Below, one piece after another: positions 55,501-64,000 of a stretch of DNA of 64,000 nt (the first letter of the stretch is position 1; every line of letters starts with the position of its first letter). The notes below the pieces were generated by a model, which saw only the letters and a program-made list of their open reading frames with translations, did not search any database and was not told the DNA's origin. The stretch is taken from contig WHVA01000118.1 in assembly GCA_015179125.1 (NCBI GenBank), forward strand, positions 1-64,000, in the 5' to 3' direction. Origin of the DNA: Gautieria morchelliformis (taxonomy: Eukaryota > Basidiomycota > Agaricomycetes > Gomphales > Gomphaceae). The translations under genes and the position numbers were made by a program.

Positions 55501-55753
55501 CTAGGACGAGACCAAGACCACCCATAAGCCCAGAGTAGGTAGTACCAGGATCAGAAGCTGGCAGATACGAGAACACCTGTGTGGGACGCCTTAGATGTGA
55601 GTCACGTCGCTGACCGACGATGGACGCCAAAGGTGGAGGTGCGGGCAGAACCTCGGTTGCGAGGCTTGGATCGTCAGTCTCAAGGTCGGGTGGGTGGACA
55701 GCGGTTACGGGCGCCAGCATGTACGCTGGCTGGGTCGACAGCGGTGCCTCCAT
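52518..55753 (-). CDS. RCO1: Rco1-like double PHD-finger protein (Rpd3S histone deacetylase subunit)
   Basis: Ten exons on the minus strand: 55753-55452, 55331-55019, 54959-54792, 54739-54625, 54568-54508, 54420-54096, 54044-53821, 53744-53573, 53522-53394 and 53288-52518. They join in phase to 859 aa. PHD1 (third exon): [21 protein letters not shown] and LWCLDPPLD, ending [10 protein letters not shown]. Next, the segment typical of Rco1: [13 protein letters not shown] and [12 protein letters not shown]2 (sixth exon): [28 protein letters not shown] and WMCPAHVEH. The C-terminus is low-complexity Ser/Thr/Pro and basic. In yeast, Rco1 with Eaf3 targets Rpd3S to H3K36-methylated gene bodies to silence cryptic transcription. 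One intron carries a CTTT microsatellite (about 54,463-54,482). All splice sites are canonical and no lesion was seen. Exact borders of the last exons are less certain. Confidence 0.85.
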
Positions 55754-57528
55754 TGCGCAAAGATAAACTGCAATGCTAAGGGTTAGGGAGGCGCGGCTAA
55801 CAAGAAAGTCCAAGGGACAACGGTGGGAGGGTAGGAGACACCCGCATTCGGGACCTCCGTACGCACAGACGCACAGATCACATCCGTTGATTGTCAAAAC
55901 TACGGAAATACAATTGGTACAAGGGCCCGACTATCTCCATACTTTGCACCACATAATTTGCCAGGTCGAAAAGAAAAGAGGTCGCCTAGTTGCAAAGAAA
56001 TCCGACGAATGGTGAGTGCGACTTTGAAGGTCGATAAAAACCATCGGTCGAGGTCGTGGATAAGGAGGTTGACAATTTAGAGACTCGACAACGTGGGAAC
56101 AGATGAGCGCAGCGAAGGAGCAACAATAACACGCCTCGCCTAGGGATGGTCTGGATCGAACTCAGGCGAGGTGGTTTGTTCGCCTTGAGAATGAGACGGC
56201 CACGTAGAGTAGAAGCTAATTCCCAGAGCGAGAATGCGGCGGCATGCAGATAATGTCATGTCCTGACACAGATACCCATGACGTTCAGGCCTGCGGGATA
56301 CAAGCGGTAATGGAACCAAGCAGAAGAAACGACTCGAGCAGCCAGCCGAATGTAGAATGAGAGGTGGGCAGAATCGCCAACGTAGCTTGCGCCTGGGGGT
56401 TGTGCACAAATGATAATTCACAGTAATACTGCTCACTTTACGAAACGAATCAAGAGATAGGTGTGCTGTGGGCACAAAAGTTGTCGAAACATGTCTCCCT
56501 GCATTTTAGCGAGAGTTACTCCCCGGGGACATCAAGGCACTCCAAGAGGCATTCTCTAAATAGCCCATATTATCCACCGGGGAGTCAAAGAAGCGTTGTT
56601 CCGGGAATAAAGGACCCGGGCTGAAGTGAGTGACATAGCATTCAGGTTGGCCTCTCGCGCAAACAGCCGACATGACGAGCCAGAGATGTTAACCAGTGTG
56701 TCCACTAGCAGTACCTTCCTATATCTGGAGTTGAGCGCAGCCTTCGAACAGTTGTCAGAGGGAGAAATAAACGAGCAGGGGGAGCAGGCGATCCCAATAT
56801 CGTGTATAGTCCGACTAGCAAGCCAAAATGAACAAGTGGTGATACAAGGGCCTGAAAAGTGCGATTGTTCTGACGTTGATGTTGAACGCCAGACACCGGG
56901 CATACCAAAAGATAAAAAGGCCGCCTCGCAGGGAATAGACTGCCCTCGAACGTTGAACACCAGGCAGTGCAGTGGCCGGTTATGACTAACTTAAGTGGGG
57001 TGAACCTAATGGGTGGCTGTGGACGTCATAAGTGATGGCATCTCCGCTGACGGTCTACCGAGACCTACACTCGAATAATTATTGGCAACGAACCAGCTTT
57101 ACCCCAAACGAGTTTAGTCTCAAGGAACGTGGATCGGAAGGAAGGCTAAGCACCATACGTCAGGACTAGAGAAACCTGTGCTCTGAAGAGAACACCCATA
57201 TGGGATGCTCTACAAGAGGCAACGCTCAAGACGATAGGCGTGAAATACTGTGCAGACAAAAGAACTTTGAAAGAGCGGACCTCAATATGAAGAATTCGAA
57301 CAGAAAATAGCGCCAACGTGATTGAAGGATAAATTATCAATTCCTTCGGAAGAAACTCCTACAGATCGTCGCCTATCTTCCTGACTGTAATCAAGATCTG
57401 TGCCGTGGTGCGGGCTTTCGAACTCGCTAATGTTAGCCCGTCGCCCCCATGGCCTTCTATGGCGCCTGCTTTGGCCGTTTTAAAAAAAATCCTCGTCCTT
57501 TACCCCGCTCTACCTCTAGTCTTCCTTT
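55754..57528. other. Intergenic region between divergent genes
   Basis: Shared upstream region of the Rco1-like gene (minus) and the methyltransferase (plus). It also holds a minus-strand frame 56,140-56,475 (or a spliced variant starting MQGDMFRQLLCP near 56,500) and a plus-strand frame 56,626-56,985 (119 aa). Neither shows a known domain. The start of the methyltransferase may lie slightly upstream, at 57,449 or 57,425. Confidence 0.45.
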
Positions 57529-60010
57529 ATGCTCAGCCTCAGCCTCCAACGCTCTCCACGCCGTAATGTCCCTTGCCTGCAGCCCAAACCGGCATCGCGG
57601 CTCCTCCATAAATCTGCCTCCGTACCGAGGCTGACACTGGAGCCCCCCTCCAATCCACTGCCACGTCCCCCTCAAACCTGTCCACAGGGCTCCTTTGTCC
57701 TCAAATCGGGTGTCAAGCACCATGCATTTTCACCAGACGTGCCCTACCCGCTTTCTTACCATCGGGATATCTTAGCTTGGTTCGTGAACATGGAGCGCAT
57801 ACTCCACCTCCAACTCACCCTCTACCACGCCACACCCTAGTGACGCCCTCGACCATGCTCTCCTCCGATCCCTCTACAAGTCAACCTCCGCCGTTGATTT
57901 TACGGATCGGGGTCCTCCAGCACGCTGTTTGGACCTCGGATGTGGTGCGTGAGCTTCGCCAAGTAGTATAGAGACAACGCCCTGACTCGATGACCATCCA
58001 GGCCTGGGCTGTGCGTCTGTCTGTGCTGATTTACCGTCATCCACATGTCTGAATGCTTCCACTCACCCTAGCTTGGGTAATAGAAGCAGCAACCCAGTGG
58101 CCCGTATGTGGTTTCGCCACTTCACTTCCAGCGATTCATTAACTCGCAACGCTCTTCGTTTCCAGGACTGTCTGTTCGTCGGTTTTGATATTGTGAACCT
58201 CCAGATCCCCCCCCATCGTTTATCCCCTAAGTATTCCAGTCGTATAAAGTGGGTTCAGGGTAACTTGTAAGCAGTGCTTTCCGTCTCCCTCCCTACCGTT
58301 CCCTCACTACTATGTTTCCTGCATCCTAGTCTAGAACCGCTTCCTTTTGGTAGGCCATTCCCCGTGTCTCGGGCAGCGTTTTCGCACCTACCTTTCTTCT
58401 TACATGTAGATGACGATTACTTTGACCATGTCCACATTCGCCATATATCCCGCGGCGTACCAGAAAACAAGGTTAGTCCATGTAACGTGCACATCTGTTT
58501 GATGCTCACGCTGTACGCCAAGTGGGACTTGATGATGGCTGTAAGTAACGTGAATGATGATGTCCAAATCAGACCTGATCCGAGCACGCCGCAGGAAGTC
58601 ACTCGTGTGCTAAAAGTTGGCGGAAGTGTGGAGATCTTTGAAGAGGGTAAGCTGTGCCACTCCTCCCTATGTAGCCCGAGTCTCACATTCCACCCTTACA
58701 AACCCAGACATAATCTTTCCTGTCCTCCCGCGCTCTTCCACTGCAACACCTCGCACAGATAAACGCAAACGCAAGACTCTGGCCGTTCCCGTATCCGCAT
58801 CGCCAGATGCCGCTTCCATCACCACACAGATTTTACCCACAAGCCTTCCGGAACACGACCATGCCATCCTGGAGGCGCTATTTTACCGCCTCTTTGAACG
58901 CCGATTTATAAACCTCCGGCCCACCGCCCTCATCATGAACACCCTAAATATGCATATGCAACACGCGGGGGGAAGTCCCCTGATCAACTTTCCCCTCCCA
59001 CCTGCCCCACTACAAGATGACCACTCTGCTCACATGAGGGGCTCAAGCGATGTCTCCTCACGTTCAACGACACCTAGGATGCTTGATCAATGTCCTGTCG
59101 AGAACTTAACGTCTCGTTCTTCGACGCCAGTACCAGACAAGCGTGGTGCGGCTGAAGATTGGCAGACTGATGGCACAGCGAGCAGTCCTCGGCGTTCTAC
59201 GATGGGCTCGTCCAAGTCCACACCGGCGACATCGGTGGTGGAGTATGAGCACACTGGCAAAAACGGAGATCGGTCCATCGCTGATGAGAGGCCGATAGCC
59301 TTTTTTTCCGACGCGGAATTGACTAGTGCATCCAGGAAAGAAGTACTTGAGGTCTTGCCGCAGGAACGGCTCGTAGTTACATCGGGCACGATGGGTCTCA
59401 ACTTACATCGAAGGCGCGTCTGACGTCCTGCGAGTGTGCCATCAAACTGACAAATTCTTTCTCTTTTCGTTCCGTGCAGTTGGCAAGGTATTTAGGCAGC
59501 CATCGCGTGCTTGACATTGACTAACCATTACGATGGCACTATGAATTATCCAGGTGTGATGGCATGTCGACAGGCGATGTGGGATGAGTACCGACTGGCA
59601 GTCGACACCGCTGACCCACTGCTCGACATGCTCGACTGGGAGGAGCACGAACTTGATCTCTCAAACCAAGAAAAATTTGACCTTCTTATCGGGCGTTACC
59701 AGGCGTAAGTGCTTAATCTCCATCTCTTTGCAGACGGTGCACCGCCTTACTCCATCTCCTTCCTATCTCCAGCGATATGGAAGCGCACTATTCAATGGCG
59801 GGGGCTCTTGTCTCTGATCTGAACTGGAAGGCGCCGCTGCGCGACACGAGAGGAGACGACAATGCGACAAAGCGAGCGGTGGCTGCAGCGCGACGTGATG
59901 CATTAATATTGGAACGGTCTGGTATCGGCGCAGTACCTGAGAGGAGTCGCTTAAGCCGGAAGGCTAGAATCTTCATTGGGCGTAAAAGTGCCGTGTTTGG
60001 TGCAGAATAA
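57529..60010 (+). CDS. SAM-dependent methyltransferase with a long C-terminal extension
   Basis: About 12 exons: 57529-57779, 57841-57948 (3' border uncertain), about 58,073-58,112, 58166-58266, 58330-58349, 58410-58471, 58523-58540, 58595-58646, 58708-59417, 59480-59506, 59574-59704 and 59773-60010. Class I fold: RCLDLGCG (motif I), WVIEAATQWP, FVGFDIVN (acidic loop), KWVQGNLLEPLPF, DYFDHVHIRHISRGVPENK (motif IV region), VTRVLKVGGSVEIFEE (post-motif). The region after it is Ser/Pro-rich, then a conserved-looking AMWDEYRLAV and MEAHYSMAGAL segment. Fungal relatives are annotated as methyltransferase-domain proteins; the substrate is unknown. Exons of 20 and 18 nt are present. The intron after GCG in motif I has no splice choice that cleanly restores GxG, so this part of the model is unsure. 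Confidence 0.75.
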
Positions 60011-60588
60011 CAATTGTTACATAATAATGAGGAGGAAGTTCCAACTGTCTTGGGAGATTTAATTCTTCAGTACTACCCTACGTATACTCACTTGATTATA
60101 CATGGACATCTTGGTCAAAGTGGCCACCACCGCTATTCTTCCTCGTGACGTAAGAGTCGTACATAAACCAAGCTTTATTATAACCTAGTCTCCTGCATTA
60201 ATTCGTGGTGAATGTATAGTAACGTCTTAACTGCTCGCGTATGTTGCCTCTGATAAGCATCTGGCTACGCATCAGTACAATCATCAGTATTCGACGGAAA
60301 ATACTCGGAACGATCAGACGGTAAAGTAAGAGGTACCCGGTCCATCGGCGTCAGTCGCCGCGCGTACCTATGTACCAGGAGCCGCAAGCCCATATGATCT
60401 CCGTGATAGCCATACATGAGTAAGCTTCAGGTCCTCACCACAATCACTGTCTTGGTAGGGAAAGGTAAATTAATATGGGCTCAAAGTTTCATGCATTTGA
60501 CCTCTCTATGATCTATATACCACTTACTGCAAAATACAAGACATCCTGATCTTTTTCCGCTGATGCCCTTACACAACGCACATATAAT
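60011..60588. other. Intergenic region between convergent genes
   Basis: Lies between the 3' ends of the methyltransferase and transketolase genes. It should contain both polyadenylation regions. No gene or repeat recognised. Confidence 0.5.
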
Positions 60589-63518
60589 CTACAACGCCGA
60601 GATTAGTGGCGACACAACTTCGCCGCCCTTCTTCTTGTAGAACGTCACAACCTTCTTGCCAAGCTCAGCCACGTCTACGGGCAAATGGCGTAAGCCGGCG
60701 TACATGCATTTATAATAAAAATCAACGCACTGGGACCTGTGAACCCATGTCTAGCATAGACTTTCTGGAATGGAGCGGACGCGCCAAACGTGTCCAAGCC
60801 AAATTGCTGTAACATATCAGTTAAGCAATAAGCGTTAAAATGAATGTGACGGAACCTCATGGCTGTATTTTGCCCAGCCCAGGGTCTGTGACAGCGTGAT
60901 CAGCCACGAAACTGGGGCGTACAGTATGATTCACGCACTGTCAAAGCCTCAAACGACAAGATCGGGGCACCGCTCCTGAGTACGGACAATCTGTACTCCA
61001 CATCCTGCGCATCGAAGACCTCCCAAGACGGCAAGGAGACTACTCTGGTCTTGACGCCCTCTTTCTCGAGTAGCCCAGCAGCCTCGACGGCGATGCTGAC
61101 CTCACTTCCCGTAGAAACGATGGTCAAGTCTTCCTGGCTGACCTCTCGAAGAACATATCCGCCTCGGGAGGCTCGCTCGATTGTGGACCCTTCGAGGTTA
61201 GGAAGATTCTGGCGAGACAGGGAGAGCACAGAAGGCGTGTTCTTGGATTTGAGCGCGACGAGATAAGCCGCGCTGGTCTCGTTACCGTCAGCCGGTCGCC
61301 AAACATCGAGTTGCGGGATTGCACGCAGGTGAGCAATTGTCTCAATGGGTTGGTGGGTTGGGCCGTCTTCGCCCAAACCGATAGAATCATGAGTAGCTGA
61401 GGGGTATAGCAGTCTTAGACATAGAAACACGGTGCCCACATCCGAGGGGGCACTCACCAACCCATATAACGTGGTGTCGGCTAAGGGCACTCAAACGCAC
61501 TGCACCAGCGGCGTAGCTCACAAAGTTCTAGCGTGTCATGTATAAGGGAATGAAAAATTGTCGAGTTTGATGACTGACCAAGAATGTGCCAGCGAAAGGA
61601 ACGATACCGCCGTACGCGGCAATGCCGTTCATAATTGCACCCATTCCGTGTTCTCGAACACCATAACGGATATAGTTACCTTTATACGAACCGAGTTTTG
61701 TGTCGGGATGTTGGAAGTCCTCCGCAGTCTTGACCCTTGTTAGGTTAGATCCTGTCAGATCGGCCGAACCTCCTGTTTTAGGACGAAATCCATGAGCAAC
61801 TCCCTCGTGACAACGTAACAAGTACCCACCCATTAAATCAGGAATGTAAGGACTGATCGCAGTCAATGCGACTTCTGAAAGCTTACGGGACGCAGTAGCG
61901 GCGTCCGACGGCTTGTAAACGGGGAGATGGTTTTCCCAGCCATCAGGCAAGTCCCCATTAATGCGACGAGTGAGTTCCGCATATTCTCTGGGATACGTCT
62001 GGCCATATGAATGCAAATGAGAACTCCATTCTTGTTCGAGCTTGGCACCACGCCTTGCAATGTCAGAATATACGTCGTACGTTTTCTGTGGAACATGGAA
62101 TGTTGCTTTCGGGTCAAAACCAAACTTAGCCTTGAGCTGCTCGGTATCATCGGGTTTCAGGGCTGCAAGTGTGCGGCGACTGTTCTTAAAATCTAGTGAC
62201 GGAACGATAGCTGGAACTCACGAGAGCCGTGGATACCATGTGTTCCTTGATGTTTACTACCAAAGCCTATGATGGTACGCAGTCGGATGATCGTGGGCTT
62301 ATCCGTCACCTGCCTGGCTTCGGAGATGGCATTATAAATTCCCTCAAGATCACTACAGGAGTATTCAGAATTTATTATAGACCCCCGTGTCGAAACATAC
62401 TTATCGCCATCATTGACATGTAAAACGTGCCAGCCATAGGACAAGAAACGTTGTTCCACATTTTCGGTGAACGCAATAGCTGTGTTCCCATCGATGCTGA
62501 TATCTTGGAGAAGGTGTTAACATTTATCCGCATGCATATGGTTATGGACACACGGTTGTCATCGTAAATCTTATGATTCATAATAAATAGGTACCCGTGG
62601 AACATTAAAAAAGCAGACAAACCGCTATCAAGTTACCGAGACGAAGGTGACCGGCAAGACTGGCAGCTTCGCTGGAAACTCCCTCCATTAAACAACCGTC
62701 ACCCAAGAAGACTGGGATATCGCAAATTAGCGCCAATGACAGTCAAATAATAAATACAAAAATATGCACCATATGTATAGTTGTTGATGAGGTCGAAACC
62801 CTCCCTGTTGTAGACAGCCCCCAAATGAGCCTGAGCGATGGCCAGACCCACTGCGTTGGCGAAACCTTGTCCAAGAGGGCCGGTGGTGACTTCGACGCCT
62901 AAGAAAATGCCAGGTCCATGGTCTCTGTGGTTCGACGGCAAGCCGATGGATCACTAACCATCGGTATGCCCACGTTCTGGATGGCCTGGCGTCAAGCTGT
63001 CCAGCTGACGGAACTGCTTGAGATCATCCAAGGAAAGCTTGTATCCCAGGAGGTGCAAAAGGATGTACTGTAGAGCACAACTGATATCCGGCGTGTTGTC
63101 TGTCACACCCTTCCTTCCCCATAAACATAGGAACAGACTCACGCATGTCTGATGTAAAAGGATAAGTGTATATTTTAGATGGTACAAGTAGATATCACAG
63201 CCCACCCGTTGGAGAGTACAAATCGATCCCGGTTGAACCACGAGGAGTTCTTAGGGTTTGCGACGAAGAATCTATCCAGTCATCAGCCCTGAAGAGCAGA
63301 AATGCTACTGAAAGGCAGCACCGAGAAAATAATACATGAGCCACAGGAGCCATTCCCATCGGTGCACCTTACCATGACGGACATGAGTGTAAGTACATTC
63401 CTAATGTGCTGAAAATCATACCAGGATGGCCCGAATTCGCCTTGTTTACGACATCAGCAGCCAATGCCCTGATAGTGTTGATAGAAAGGTCATCGGTGTC
63501 GACTTTTTGGAACGGCAT
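60589..63518 (-). CDS. tkl1: Transketolase
   Basis: Sixteen exons on the minus strand: 63518-63422, 63367-63322, 63271-63206, 63148-63143, 63080-62959, 62898-62770, 62711-62623, 62569-62554, 62503-62401, 62352-62222, 62162-61579, 61527-61458, 61396-60939, 60885-60856, 60806-60737 and 60674-60589. They total 700 aa, near the usual 680-700. It is a thiamine-diphosphate enzyme of the pentose phosphate pathway that moves two-carbon units between sugar phosphates. Signatures: [57 protein letters not shown] (ThDP/Mg binding), [31 protein letters not shown] (catalytic Glu), and [16 protein letters not shown]. The 6-nt exon 4 supplies the His of SNGHA. All introns are canonical GT..AG. No lesion. Confidence 0.95.
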
Positions 63519-64000
63519 TGTGAGCAGAGTGAACGAGTAAATTTGTGGATTATGGGGCGCGCACTTTGGCTGGGAAACTTCTCGCGGATGCGGATGTGGA
63601 GCGCTTGCGTGACAATATTAATCGTCCGGATCCACACGACAGTACACCATATATACTTACCTATTCATGATTCGGAAAATTTATAAAAATGACAAGTTCT
63701 TCTCACCAGACGTACTTAGTACCACATGTGGGGGCCCACATCTGCCGATTGTGGTCGCGTTGCAACGTACGGCTTGCAACGACAGCAACAGATCTAATAT
63801 AGTTATTTTGACGTACAAATCTAACACTAGCCTATGAATACGAAAGCGCTGGTCTCTACTGGGTCGAATGCGAAAGTTGCTTAATCTTAAGGATGATAGC
63901 TAGCAAGGCAAGCTTGTCACCAGGGGAAAATTGCGCACGGCGAGCGAAGACTTACACTGAGGATCCAAGCCCTGGTGGGGAATCTGTTCCTGCAACCCTC
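63519..64000. other. Upstream region of transketolase
   Basis: Non-coding as far as I can see. Should include the transketolase promoter. A short palindrome (CCACATGTGG, about 63,723-63,732) is present. No other gene recognised. Confidence 0.45.

Noticed and set aside
56140-56475. 111-codon minus-strand frame as a gene
   Set aside because: No recognisable domain and the possible splice variants do not give a longer consistent reading. Kept only as a note in the intergenic entry.
1-64000. tRNA or rRNA genes
   Set aside because: I looked for obvious tRNA A/B boxes with cloverleaf pairing and for conserved rRNA segments and saw none; a tRNAscan/Infernal run would be decisive.

Overview
The window is nuclear DNA from a filamentous basidiomycete, most likely an Agaricomycete. 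The evidence is the very intron-dense housekeeping genes (introns about 48-70 bp, GT..AG), basidiomycete-type Ty3/Gypsy elements with chromodomain integrases, a Coprina-like Penelope element, a Crypton-type tyrosine recombinase and a fungal-type Helitron 3' end. The order looks compatible with a Rhizoctonia-like genome, but that is inference. I recognised no rRNA, tRNA or CRISPR array.

Layout. 1-8.3 kb: a frameshifted uncharacterised gene, then mobile-element debris (TIR element, Gypsy remnant, solo LTR with target-site duplication, Helitron 3' end). 8.5-9.8 kb: an intact nitronate monooxygenase-like gene. 12.7-13.9 kb: a coiled-coil gene on the minus strand. 14.7-16.4 kb: a tyrosine-recombinase pseudogene cut at its probable catalytic Tyr codon by a Harbinger-like MITE. 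16.8-18.5 kb: complete phosphoglycerate kinase with 8 exons. 18.6-51.4 kb: a deep nest of transposable elements. Gypsy-A on the minus strand is split by a Penelope-like retroelement with two near-identical 3.95-kb inverted arms. Gypsy-B on the plus strand is split by a solo LTR in gag and by a 6.1-kb CMC/CACTA-like element in RT, which itself carries Gypsy-C and inverted LTR pairs. Then come a transposase-like gene, a Copia gag fragment, a solo LTR and a hairpin MITE. 52.5-63.5 kb: three intact multi-exon genes: an Rco1-like PHD-finger protein, a SAM-dependent methyltransferase and transketolase.

Functionally, PGK (glycolysis) and transketolase (pentose phosphate pathway) are core carbon-metabolism genes. 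The Rco1-like gene would act in an Rpd3S-type histone deacetylase complex. The TE nest between them is mostly dead. Its premature stops are largely TGA at conserved Arg positions, and two reverse transcriptases have an Asp-to-Asn change in the YxDD box. Both patterns suggest C-to-T decay or RIP-like mutation. The most unusual observations are the giant inverted Penelope structure, a 6-nt micro-exon that supplies the catalytic His of transketolase, the MITE split at the recombinase Tyr codon, and a 223-bp cluster of eight exact TGASTCA sites.
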